14,508 nucleotides of DNA from Pseudomonadota bacterium (GCA_022560215.1 JADFTO010000037.1:1-14508); one strand, 5' to 3'. Positions 1-6,528 are shown, counted from the first letter of the stretch. The notes: a model not told the origin generated them from the sequence alone. A program made the numbers and translations.

Positions 1-2
1 TC

Positions 3-62
3 GTCGCCAAGACCGCCGAGAAATACCGCGAAGCCCAGCGCCGGCTCATGAACGGCGCGTGA
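3..62 (+). CDS. 3' end of an unidentified gene (partial)
   Basis: An open frame enters from the left edge and ends in TGA at 60-62, giving 19 residues that finish in QRRLMNGA. The tail is charged and helix-like (KTAEKYREAQRR). It is convergent with the oxygenase gene on the other strand, with 26 bases between the two stop codons. Too little is present to name a family. I keep it because the neighbouring gene is convergent and the frame is open from the edge, but a chance open stretch of this length cannot be excluded. Confidence 0.4.
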   Translation, partial: VAKTAEKYREAQRRLMNGA

Positions 63-88
63 GCGGCGTCGGCATTTACGCCGGGGGA

Positions 89-928
89 TCAGGCCGGGGC
101 CTTGGTGTCCGGTGCCGTTACGCCGCCGCCGGGCGTGATGAAAAAGCCGGTGATGGTCGCGCGCACCTTGTCGCCGGCGGCCGCAGTCAGTGGGTTGATG
201 CAGTGGGCGCAGCCCGGCGCCACGATCACCAGGCGATTGGGCTTGGGAAAGACGTAGCGCCCGGTGCCCATTTCCATGAGCTTCTCGTTCTCCCAGGCGT
301 TGTCCAGGTGCTGGCCGACGCGCTTGCTCTGGTCGGGCTGGTAGATGCTCGAGGTCGTCGGGTCGTGCGGATCGAAGGCGGGGCGCCCGGGCTCCCGGGG
401 GGCGGTGTCGGCGATGCCGGCGTCGTCGGCGACCATCAGCTCGCCGCCCCATTTGACGTTCCAGGTCGGGTGCGCGTAGTAGATGTAGGCGCCCGAGTAG
501 CGCCCCAGGTCGAGGTGCCACGACAGCCCCGCGCCCTGCGGGTAGAGGAAGGCGCGCACCGTAAAGCCGACCCAGTCGTCGCCTCTACGACCGATCAACT
601 CGGTCCAGTCCCCGCCGTGCGCGGCGATGGTCTCGACCAGGCCGTCGACGTGGCGCCCGGTCGGGAAGACGAAGTCGCGCACCAACTCAGGCGGCAGCGC
701 GTCCCGGTCCTCGCACTGGTTGGCGATGCGCGCGGTGGTCTCGTCGGAGTAGATGACCGGGCCCGCGAGCGGCGAGCCGTCGCTCAGGCGCCACGCCTTG
801 AGCCACATCTGGTGGTGGACCCAGGTGTATTTCTCGCGCTGAACGTATTGCCAGATGCGGTCGAACGCGGGCGCCTGGAGCACGTCGTCGTAGACCGCGA
901 ACGACGGCGTCTCGATCACGAGTTTCAC
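89..928 (-). CDS. 2-oxoglutarate/Fe(II)-dependent oxygenase (prolyl-hydroxylase-like)
   Basis: Predicted 279-residue cytoplasmic dioxygenase that would couple 2-oxoglutarate decarboxylation to hydroxylation of an unknown substrate. Visible support is a double-stranded beta-helix signature: an HxD iron motif at about H138/D140 (WHLDLGRYSG), a following GGELMV strand, a distal iron-ligand histidine at about H242 in APGCAHCINP, and an arginine at about R256 in KVRATITGFF placed to bind 2-oxoglutarate. About 100 residues separate HxD from the distal His and include a proline- and aspartate-rich stretch that could be a substrate lid. I chose GTG at 928 because a purine-rich GGGAGAGGGG lies upstream; a TTG at 967 would add 13 residues of unlikely composition. 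The substrate cannot be read from sequence; free proline, a ribosomal protein or a small metabolite are all possible. No neighbour suggests a pathway. Confidence 0.82.
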   Translation of the reverse strand: MKLVIETPSFAVYDDVLQAPAFDRIWQYVQREKYTWVHHQMWLKAWRLSDGSPLAGPVIYSDETTARIANQCEDRDALPPELVRDFVFPTGRHVDGLVETIAAHGGDWTELIGRRGDDWVGFTVRAFLYPQGAGLSWHLDLGRYSGAYIYYAHPTWNVKWGGELMVADDAGIADTAPREPGRPAFDPHDPTTSSIYQPDQSKRVGQHLDNAWENEKLMEMGTGRYVFPKPNRLVIVAPGCAHCINPLTAAAGDKVRATITGFFITPGGGVTAPDTKAPA

Positions 929-1015
929 GATCTTCGCCCCTCTCCCGCCACGCCGGCACGCGGGCAAAATTCTAGCATCGCTCCGGCGCCGACGCCAGGG
1001 CGGGACGGGCGGCGG

Positions 1016-1504
1016 TCACTCCGGGTACGGTTCCAGGACGAACCTCGCCCGGACCACGCGCGCGACGCCCGGCCGGCGGATCTCGGCCTGGATCACAGTG
1101 GTGTCCGAGGGCGAAATCCTGAAGTAGTTGCAATAGGTCAAGGCGCCGGCGACCAGGATCGGATCGAGCGGCCTTGTCGGCCCGCCGAGGGCCAGCGGCG
1201 CGACCCGCGCCTCGACCACGGCGTCCGTGATGCGCGCGCCGCTGATCTTGTCGAAGAGCACCAGCATCACGTGGTACATGTCCCTGCCGGATGGAAGCTT
1301 GGCTTGCTCGTGCCGGGGATAGCGATCCGGGTGTTGCCGCAGCACCGCCACCGACACCACCCCCAGGTAAACCTCCAGGCCGTTCACCGTCAGCGTCCGG
1401 CCCCGGTGCTCGGCCGAAGTGGCGCTGGAAAACACGACCAAGGCGCAGGCGAACAGGACGCCGAACAGGGCGCCGAACAGGGCTCGCACAAGGGCTTTTC
1501 GCAT
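1016..1504 (-). CDS. Small exported protein with N-terminal signal peptide, family not identified
   Basis: Predicted 162-residue protein. It has a classic Sec signal: positive MRKALVR, a hydrophobic core to about residue 27, then SATSA with probable cleavage after A31. The mature part of about 130 residues looks like a beta-sandwich, with alternating strands (YHVMLVLFD, ARITDAVVEARV, TYCNYFRI, VIQAEIRRPG, VRARFVLEP). The phrase 'LFDKISGARITDA' resembles periplasmic proteins of unknown role, some found near metal-handling genes, but I cannot name the family with confidence. ATG at 1504 is chosen because GGGAGGTG sits five bases upstream; an in-frame alternative at 1522 has no comparable site. 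Location is probably periplasmic. The signal peptide is encoded by a 12-bp tandem repeat (separate entry). Confidence 0.75.
   Translation of the reverse strand: MRKALVRALFGALFGVLFACALVVFSSATSAEHRGRTLTVNGLEVYLGVVSVAVLRQHPDRYPRHEQAKLPSGRDMYHVMLVLFDKISGARITDAVVEARVAPLALGGPTRPLDPILVAGALTYCNYFRISPSDTTVIQAEIRRPGVARVVRARFVLEPYPE
1450..1485. repeat. 12-bp tandem repeat, three copies, inside the signal-peptide coding region
   Basis: Three consecutive 12-base units (cgaacaggacgc, cgaacagggcgc, cgaacagggctc) differ at one or two positions. On the minus strand they encode ALFG-ALFG-VLFA in the hydrophobic core of the signal peptide of the 1016-1504 gene. The unit is a multiple of three, so copy-number change would lengthen or shorten the core without a frameshift. 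Confidence 0.75.
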
Positions 1505-1639
1505 GATGCACCTCCCGCGCAACTCAAAGCGTGGATAGTGGGCAATCTAGACTCTGTTACGCCGGAAGCCCGGCCTTGTCATTGAGGTGTATCAAAGAGG
1601 GGAACAACCGCGCCTCGGGCGGCGCTGCGCAGATCCGGT
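1505..1639. other. Intergenic spacer, no gene seen
   Basis: 135 bases between mtnN and the exported-protein gene, both on the minus strand. It contains the ribosome binding site of the exported protein at its left end and a short GCCGG-AAGC-CCGGC hairpin (about 1561-1574) without a T-run. The stretch 1580-1610 is less GC-rich than its surroundings and could hold a minus-strand promoter, but no hexamer pair is convincing. Confidence 0.5.
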
Positions 1640-2413
1640 CTACGAAGCGCGCCGGTAATCCGGGTTCGAGGTGTCGGCCTGCCCGCCCGAGTGGTCGCCT
1701 TCACCAACGCCAACCTCGGGGATGAGGCGCTCGAGGATGGCGAAGGAGTTCCGGCATACCGTGGCCAGGTTCGAGGCGAAATCGCCGGAGGCGCTTTCCG
1801 AGGCGGTATCGGAGAGCACGCGGATGACCACGAAGGGCACCGCGTTCAGGCCGCAGGTGTAGCCGACGGCCGCGCCTTCCATCTCGGTGGCGAGCGCGGC
1901 GAACTCGCGCTGCAGCCAGCGCAGGGTCTCCGGGTCCTGGATGAAGCGGTCGCCCGAGACCACGGTGCCGAGCATCAGGTTCGGGCCCGAGGCCGCATCC
2001 GGAAACGCCGCGTCGAAGGCCTGGGCGGCTTTTTGGACCAGGCCCGGATCGGACTCGATCATCCGGCTGTCCTGACCGGGGATTTCCCCGTGGCGGCGGC
2101 CGAAGGCGGTCAGGTCCATGTCGTATTGGATCAGGTGGCTGGCGATGACCACGTCGCCGATCGCCATGTTGGGCAGCAAGCCGCCGGCCACGCCGCTGAA
2201 GATCAAGGCCCGCGGCCGGTACAGGTCGATCAGCATCTGGGTGCAGATGGTCGCGTTGACCTTGCCGACGCCGCATTGGGCGAGCACGATCTCGACGGCC
2301 CCGAATTCGCCCCGGACGGTCTCGATTCCGGCATGGGTTTGGCGCCCCGAGACCGTCATGGCGGCCTCGATCAGGTCGACTTCTTCTTCGAGTGCGCCGA
2401 TCACCGCGAGCAT
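1640..2413 (-). CDS. mtnN: 5'-methylthioadenosine/S-adenosylhomocysteine nucleosidase
   Basis: Cytoplasmic hydrolase that cleaves adenine from methylthioadenosine and S-adenosylhomocysteine, by-products of polyamine/autoinducer synthesis and of SAM-dependent methylation. The 257-residue protein begins MLAVIGALEEEVDL, with the catalytic acid corresponding to E. coli Glu12 at about E11. It then shows GVGKVNA (about 48-54), SGVAGGL (about 73-79), a purine-contacting MEG with Met178-Glu179, and RVLSDTA with the catalytic Asp at about 202. These match the PNP/UDP phosphorylase superfamily. It is about 25 residues longer than E. coli MtnN because of a polar C-terminal tail. ATG at 2413 has a GGGAGG site upstream, which overlaps a potential hairpin. 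The gene reads away from the broken receiver gene and is not obviously in an operon with it. Confidence 0.95.
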   Translation of the reverse strand: MLAVIGALEEEVDLIEAAMTVSGRQTHAGIETVRGEFGAVEIVLAQCGVGKVNATICTQMLIDLYRPRALIFSGVAGGLLPNMAIGDVVIASHLIQYDMDLTAFGRRHGEIPGQDSRMIESDPGLVQKAAQAFDAAFPDAASGPNLMLGTVVSGDRFIQDPETLRWLQREFAALATEMEGAAVGYTCGLNAVPFVVIRVLSDTASESASGDFASNLATVCRNSFAILERLIPEVGVGEGDHSGGQADTSNPDYRRAS

Positions 2414-2421
2414 GGGAGCCT

Positions 2422-2449
2422 CCCGGGGTGCGGGCGCGCAACCCCCGGG
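2422..2449 (-). promoter_or_regulatory. Inverted repeat in the mtnN leader that overlaps the Shine-Dalgarno
   Basis: CCCGGGGT at 2422-2429 pairs with ACCCCCGGG at 2441-2449 (one bulged base), with an 11-base loop. The arm nearest the gene shares bases with the mtnN ribosome binding site (minus-strand GGGAGG, 2419-2424), so in the mRNA the hairpin could mask it. In DNA this GC-rich, such a stem may also occur by chance. Confidence 0.35.
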
Positions 2450-2539
2450 CCGCGCGCGCTATTTCCCGCTCCAGTCTCGCAAGAAAGCGTTAGGGAAGGC
2501 TTTAGGCCGGTCCGCGCGGCGGCCGGGGGCAAAGGGGGT

Positions 2540-2815
2540 CTAGGTCTTGTCCCCCAGGGTCATGACCAGGGTCGTGAGGCTGTCGGCGATCTGCTGGGGC
2601 GCATAGGGTTTCTTGATGTAGCCGCTGACCCGGTATCTGGCGGCGGCCTTGACCGACTCAAGGTCGGCGTTGCCGGTCACCATGATGAACGGCATGTTCG
2701 GGTAGACCCTGCGGACCTGCTGCAGCAGCTCGATGCCGGTCATATTGGGCATCTCCCAGTCGCAGATGATCAAATCGACCATGTCGTCGGCCGCGTCCAG
2801 GAACTGCTGGGCCTG
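2540..2815 (-). pseudogene. Response-regulator receiver domain, N-terminus missing
   Basis: About 91 codons give the C-terminal three quarters of a CheY-like receiver domain. Present are the phosphoacceptor Asp in LIICDWEMPN (about residue 19 of the fragment), the conserved Thr in MVTGNAD and the Lys in YIKKPYA, followed shortly by the stop, so this was probably a single-domain regulator of about 120-130 residues. The acidic pair that binds Mg2+ and the first beta-strand/helix are missing: upstream of QAQQFLDA the minus-strand frame stays open but no longer looks like a receiver (it becomes antisense to cysS). The fragment ends at the same place where a different gene begins on the plus strand, so it is truncated by a rearrangement or an assembly join. 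Without its acidic pocket and natural start it should be non-functional as it stands. Confidence 0.8.
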
Positions 2816-2887
2816 CCGGTGCCCGCCTATCACCATCACAAGCTGCTCGGCGGCGAGGATGGCAGGCGGCTCGCCAACCGGGACCGG
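2795..2887 (+). other. Short fragment resembling glutamyl-Q tRNA(Asp) synthetase (GluQ-RS)
   Basis: In the same frame as the cysS remnant, codons 2795-2887 read VQELLGLPVPAYHHHK and then LLGGEDGRRLANRDR. This resembles the part of GluQ-RS/GluRS-family catalytic domains where '..LLGLPxPxYxHHxLL..DGRRLAKRD' carries the KMSKS-equivalent loop. It does not resemble the corresponding region of CysRS. Both edges blur into the neighbours: VQELLG is read antisense as the receiver residues QQFLD, and RRLANRDR aligns equally well with CysRS. Identification of so short a piece rests on motif memory and is uncertain. If right, a third gene is caught in the join. Confidence 0.5.
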
Positions 2888-3781
2888 GGGGAGAAGATCG
2901 CCGGCGCCCGGGTCGAGGTGGCCCCCTACAAGAAGGACCCGGCGGACTTCGTGCTGTGGAAGCCTTCCCAAGACGGCCAGCCCGGCTGGGACAGCCCGTG
3001 GGGGCGCGGGCGCCCCGGGTGGCACCTGGAGTGCTCGGCCATGAGCAAGGAATACCTGGGCGAGACCTTCGATATCCACTGCGGCGGCCAGGACCTGATC
3101 TTCCCCCACCACGAGAACGAGATCGCCCAGTCCACCTGCGCCCACGGCGGCAAGGAGTTCGTCCGCCTCTGGATGCACAACGGCCACCTGATGGTGGAAG
3201 GCGAAAAGATGTCGAAAAGCCTCGGCAACTACTACACGGTGCACGATCTCCTCGACGAATTCCCGGGCGAGGCCATCCGCCTGGCGCTGCTCAAGACCCA
3301 TTACCGCCAGCCCCTTGATTTCACCAAGGACGGCCTCCTGGAGGCGAAGCGGGAGCTGGACGGCTTTTACGCGGCGTTTAGGAAGGTGAAAGACGTCCAG
3401 GTACCCTCATTGAAAACCGTTCCCGAGGTCCAGATGCCCTTGGAAGACGACCTGAACACGCCGCAAGCCCTCGCCCGCCTCCACAAGTCCCTGGGCGCCC
3501 TGAACAAGGAAGATTACAAAGCCGATATCCACAAGGGCTATCTGCTGGCGGGGGGGGAATTGCTGGGCCTTCTCCAACAGGACCCCGAGCACTGGTTCAA
3601 ATGGCGGCCGGGGGGGACCGAAACCCTGGATGAGAAATCCATCGAGGCCCTGATCTCCGAGCGCGGCGAAGCACGCGCGGCCAAGGACTTCAAGCGCGCC
3701 GACGAGATCCGGGACGGGCTCGAGGGCCAAGGCATCTTGCTCGAGGACGGGCCGGAGGGCAGTACCTGGAAAAGGGCGTGA
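2864..3781 (+). pseudogene. cysS: Cysteinyl-tRNA synthetase, 5'-truncated (C-terminal two thirds)
   Basis: CysRS charges tRNA(Cys) with cysteine in the cytoplasm. The recognisable part starts near 2891 (EKIAGARVEV) and runs 296 residues to TGA at 3781. It contains DFVLWKPS, GWHLECSAMS with a zinc-ligand Cys at 3032-3034, DIHCGGQDLIFPHHENE with the zinc-binding His and Glu, and KMSKS at 3206-3220. The helical anticodon-binding region and the ARAAKDFKRADEIRD tail follow. Compared with the usual roughly 460 residues, about 165 N-terminal residues are absent, including the HIGH motif and the first zinc cysteine. No start codon with a ribosome binding site lies at the break. The frame stays open upstream only because GC-rich antisense DNA rarely contains stops. 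As written the gene cannot make an active enzyme. The downstream protease gene begins four bases after its stop, so the 3' context looks natural. Confidence 0.92.
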
Positions 3782-3785
3782 TCCG

Positions 3786-4493
3786 GTGACGGGGCGGGCA
3801 AGCAAGCTGCTGGCCGCCGCCGCCGCCGCCCTGGCCCTCTTCGTCCTGGTGGTTTTTTTGCTTGCCCGCTTCCCCGAAGCCATGGAGGACGGCGCCGCCA
3901 AGCCCATCCTCGTCCATCAAATCCTGCTCCTCGTTTTCGTCGGCGCCGGCCTGATCGTGCACTGGCGGGCCCGGCCGGGAAAGGCGATCGGACAGGCCGC
4001 GCTGTGGCTGGCCATCGCCGGGCTGCTCTTCGCCGGCTACGGCTTCAGGGACGAGGCCGCGGCCGTCTGGAACCGCCTGGCGGGCGAGCTGCTCCCCCAC
4101 AGGGGCGTCCAGCGCGCCGACGGCTCGATCACGTTTGCGGCCCGCAAGGGAGGCCATTTCGTCGTCGAGGCCGACGTGGACGGGGTGGCCATCCGCTTCC
4201 TCGTGGACACCGGCGCCAGCCACGTGATCCTGAGTGCGGGCGACGCCCGGCGCCTCGGCTATGACCTGGCGGCGCTCGACTACACCCGCGCCTACCGGAC
4301 GGCGGGCGGGACGGTCTTCGGCGCCCCGGTGGTCCTCGGCGCCGTGACCATCGGCCCCATCCGGATGGACGGCGTCCAGGCTTCGGTCAGCGCCGCCGCC
4401 ATGGGCCGGTCCCTGCTCGGCATGAGCTTCCTCAACCGCCTTTCCGGATACCGGGTGGCGGGCGGCCGGCTGACCCTCCAGGCCCCCCGCTGA
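3786..4493 (+). CDS. Membrane-anchored retropepsin-like aspartic protease (clan AA, TIGR02281-type)
   Basis: Predicted 235-residue protein with hydrophobic segments at about 8-27, 41-59 and 70-86, followed by a soluble domain. That domain carries one aspartic-protease active-site triad, D141-T142-G143 in FLVDTGASHV, then LSAGDARRLGYD, a GxxxGAPVVLG strand and the closing SLLGMSFLNRLSGYRV, which fits the bacterial single-domain retropepsins that act as homodimers. The catalytic domain probably lies in the periplasm close to the inner membrane; substrates are unknown. GTG at 3786 begins four bases after the cysS stop, which suggests translational coupling. A weak AAGGG precedes it. Most relatives I recall have one or two anchors; three segments here would affect the topology, so the side of the membrane is inferred. 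Confidence 0.85.
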   Translation: MTGRASKLLAAAAAALALFVLVVFLLARFPEAMEDGAAKPILVHQILLLVFVGAGLIVHWRARPGKAIGQAALWLAIAGLLFAGYGFRDEAAAVWNRLAGELLPHRGVQRADGSITFAARKGGHFVVEADVDGVAIRFLVDTGASHVILSAGDARRLGYDLAALDYTRAYRTAGGTVFGAPVVLGAVTIGPIRMDGVQASVSAAAMGRSLLGMSFLNRLSGYRVAGGRLTLQAPR

Positions 4494-4546
4494 GGCGAGG
4501 TGCCCGCTCCCCTTCCGCGTCCCGGATCCGGAGATGGAAAAATTCT

Positions 4547-4574
4547 TTGAAATCGCCCTTCCATGACCTATCAA
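4547..4574 (+). promoter_or_regulatory. Candidate sigma70-type promoter for the HPt gene
   Basis: TTGAAA (4547-4552) and TATCAA (4569-4574) are separated by 16 bases, in an AT-rich island within otherwise GC-rich DNA and between two genes. A start near 4581 would give a leader of about 75 bases before the ATG at 4658. The match is 5/6 and 4/6 to consensus. Alphaproteobacterial promoters often deviate, so confidence is moderate. Confidence 0.4.
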
Positions 4575-4657
4575 GGTTCCGCAACAACAATCAACGGCAA
4601 GCGGAATTCGACTCATCGCCGCCATGCGCCGCCGCTCCCAGGGACTCGGAGCACTCC

Positions 4658-5440
4658 ATGGACGACAATCTCGAAAAGGCGCTTGAACGCCTAAAGACGG
4701 ACTACATCGAGGGCAGCGGCGACAAGCTGGACGGAATCGACGCCATCATCGACCGCCTGTACCGGGGCGACGGCGACAGGGGCGCCGACTTGGTCGACAT
4801 GCAGCGGGAAATCCACAGCCTGAAGGGATCGGCCGGCACCTATGGGTTTTCGTCCGTCTCCCTCATCGCCCACCGGCTGGAGGACTACATCGAGGCCACC
4901 AACCGGCTCAGCAACGACCAGCTCCGGGACGTCCAAACATACATCGACGAAATTCGCCGGATTTTCCAATCCGGCGTCAACCCCACCGAGACGGAAATGG
5001 ACGCCATCCTGCGCGCCCTGCCGTCGGGCACGGCGACCCTGGTCAGCGCCCAGGAAGTCCGCCACGTCATCGTGCTGCTGGTCATGCCCAAGGGGGTGCA
5101 ACGCAGGCTGGTCGGCGGGGAACTGGCGTCCTGCGGGTTCGAGCTGTCCTTCGCCGAATCGCCCCTCGAGGCGATCGGCCTGGCGCTTTCCCTGAAGCCC
5201 GATATCGTGGTCTCGTCCATGGAGATGGAACCCCTGACGGGCGCCGAGCTGGGGCGCGTTCTCAAGACCATCGAAGCGACCTCGAAGGTGGCCTTCGTCC
5301 TGATCACCAGCCACGAAGACGACTCGGGAATCCTAAAAACCCTGCCCGAGGGCGCCCACGTCATCCACAAGGGCCCAAAATTCAGCGAACAGCTGTCGAA
5401 CTGCCTCATCGACATCGGCGTGCTCGGGACCCTCAAGTGA
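4658..5440 (+). CDS. HPt domain protein fused to a degenerate receiver (pseudoreceiver) domain
   Basis: Predicted 260-residue cytoplasmic signalling protein. Residues 1-120 form a helical histidine-phosphotransfer domain with the phospho-accepting site HSLKGSAGTYG (His53) followed by LIAHRLEDYIE. Residues 135-255 follow the alternating pattern of a CheY-like domain: IVLLVM, FELSFAES, PDIVVSSMEM, VAFVLITS, AHVIHKGPK. Its catalytic residues are degraded: the first-strand acidic pair is replaced by VM-P, and the phosphoacceptor Asp position is Ser187 in VVSSMEM. Thr217 and Lys238 remain. The receiver therefore probably cannot be phosphorylated and may act as a docking or dimerisation unit. ATG at 4658 is chosen over upstream in-frame starts because CGGAG lies six bases ahead. 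No kinase is adjacent; the nearest signalling gene is the broken receiver at 2540-2815. Confidence 0.85.
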   Translation: MDDNLEKALERLKTDYIEGSGDKLDGIDAIIDRLYRGDGDRGADLVDMQREIHSLKGSAGTYGFSSVSLIAHRLEDYIEATNRLSNDQLRDVQTYIDEIRRIFQSGVNPTETEMDAILRALPSGTATLVSAQEVRHVIVLLVMPKGVQRRLVGGELASCGFELSFAESPLEAIGLALSLKPDIVVSSMEMEPLTGAELGRVLKTIEATSKVAFVLITSHEDDSGILKTLPEGAHVIHKGPKFSEQLSNCLIDIGVLGTLK

Positions 5441-5467
5441 GGGGGGCAGGAATTACGCTGGTCGGTA

Positions 5468-6505
5468 CTAGCTCCCGCCGCCGGGCAGTCCCTTGATGGT
5501 GGAGTATTCGAAGTGCAGTTCCTGCTCCGGGTGGACCAGGGCGTAGGCCGCGTGGGCGGCCATGGCGGCCTCGGAAAAGCCGGTCAGGATCAGCTTCAGC
5601 TTGCCCGGGTAGGCGGCGATGTCGCCGATGGCGAAGATGCCGGGCCGGTTGGTCAGGCAGGTGGACGGGTCCACGCCGACCAGGTTGCGCTCCAGGTTCA
5701 GGCCCCATTCCGCGATGGGTCCGAGGTCCTGCGCCAGACCGTAGAAGGGCAGCAGGGCGTCGGCTTCGATGCGCCTTTCCCCGCCGTCCAGGTCGCGCAC
5801 CAGCACCGCCCGCAGCCGGCCGCCCTCGCCTTCCAGGGCGGCAAGCTGGAACGGGATCACCAGGTCGATGGCCCCGTCACGGGCCAGCTTTTTCAATTTG
5901 CCGGCGCTTTCGGGGGCGGCGCGGAACTTGTGCCGCCGGTGGACCACCGTCAGGCGCCCGGCCACTTTGGCCAGGGACAACGCCCAGTCCACCGCCGAAT
6001 CGCCGCCGCCGGCGATGACCACCTTCTTGCCCCGGAAGTCTTCCGCGCGCTTGACCAGGTAATGGACGCCGGCGCCGGCGCCCTGATTCTCGAAATCCTC
6101 GATGCCTTCCAGGGGAGGGCGGTTGGGGCCGAAGGCTCCCACTCCCGCGGCGACGATCACCGCGCGGGCGTTGATCGCCGTGCCCGCGTCGGTCTCCACC
6201 AGCCAGCGTTCGCCGCCGTCCGGGGTCACGGCCTCCACCCGCTGGTCCAGGTGGTAGACGGGCTTGAAGGGCCTGGCCTGCGCCTCCAGCCGGCGGATCA
6301 GGTCGCCCGCCGAGATCTCGGGGTATCCGGGAATGTCGTAGATGGGCTTTTCCGGATAGAGGGCCAGGCACTGGCCGCCCACCGCGTCCAGGGCGTCGAT
6401 GACATGGCATTTCATGTCCAGCATGCCGCATTCGAAGACCGCGAACAGGCCGACGGGACCGGCGCCGACGATCACCAGGTCGGTGCGCTGAGCAGTCTTG
6501 GGCAT
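5468..6505 (-). CDS. Ferredoxin/flavodoxin--NADP+ reductase, thioredoxin-reductase-like type
   Basis: Predicted 345-residue cytoplasmic flavoenzyme that exchanges electrons between NADPH and ferredoxin or flavodoxin. The FAD-binding Rossmann motif GAGPVG is at 14-19, followed by GGQCLALYPEKPIYDIPGYP (43-62). The NADPH-binding motif GGGDSA is at 166-171, with HRR at 189-191 suited to the 2'-phosphate. The second FAD motif FAIGDIAAYPGK is near 291-302 and a LILTGFSEAA segment follows. There is no CxxC redox pair at the thioredoxin-reductase position, and the length fits the 330-350 residues of this FNR group. ATG at 6505 is preferred because AAGGGG lies seven bases upstream; an ATG at 6511 has the same site only one base away. 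The gene converges on the HPt gene (27-base gap) and diverges from tsaE. Confidence 0.93.
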   Translation of the reverse strand: MPKTAQRTDLVIVGAGPVGLFAVFECGMLDMKCHVIDALDAVGGQCLALYPEKPIYDIPGYPEISAGDLIRRLEAQARPFKPVYHLDQRVEAVTPDGGERWLVETDAGTAINARAVIVAAGVGAFGPNRPPLEGIEDFENQGAGAGVHYLVKRAEDFRGKKVVIAGGGDSAVDWALSLAKVAGRLTVVHRRHKFRAAPESAGKLKKLARDGAIDLVIPFQLAALEGEGGRLRAVLVRDLDGGERRIEADALLPFYGLAQDLGPIAEWGLNLERNLVGVDPSTCLTNRPGIFAIGDIAAYPGKLKLILTGFSEAAMAAHAAYALVHPEQELHFEYSTIKGLPGGGS

Positions 6506-6528
6506 CGGCATACCCCTTCTCGTGCAAC

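Noticed and set aside
1561..1574. Hairpin GCCGG-AAGC-CCGGC as a terminator
   Set aside because: The stem is five base pairs, there is no T-run on either side, and it lies about 65 bases beyond the mtnN stop.
59..1585. 508-codon plus-strand open frame
   Set aside because: It is antisense to the oxygenase and exported-protein genes and spans both plus the spacer between them. It has no recognisable motif and no ribosome binding site.
1691..2794. Plus-strand frame that continues in phase into cysS, suggesting a 696-residue fusion
   Set aside because: The upstream part is antisense to mtnN and the receiver gene. The in-phase continuity comes from lack of stops in GC-rich antisense DNA, so it is not a genuine N-terminal extension of CysRS.
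2795..2890. Insertion sequence or prophage attachment site at the gene break
   Set aside because: No terminal inverted repeats, target duplication, integrase, transposase or tRNA gene is visible near the break.
2540..3301. 253-residue minus-strand protein with a C-terminal receiver domain
   Set aside because: Only the last 91 residues look like protein. The N-terminal part is antisense to conserved CysRS motifs including KMSKS, so it is not a real fusion.
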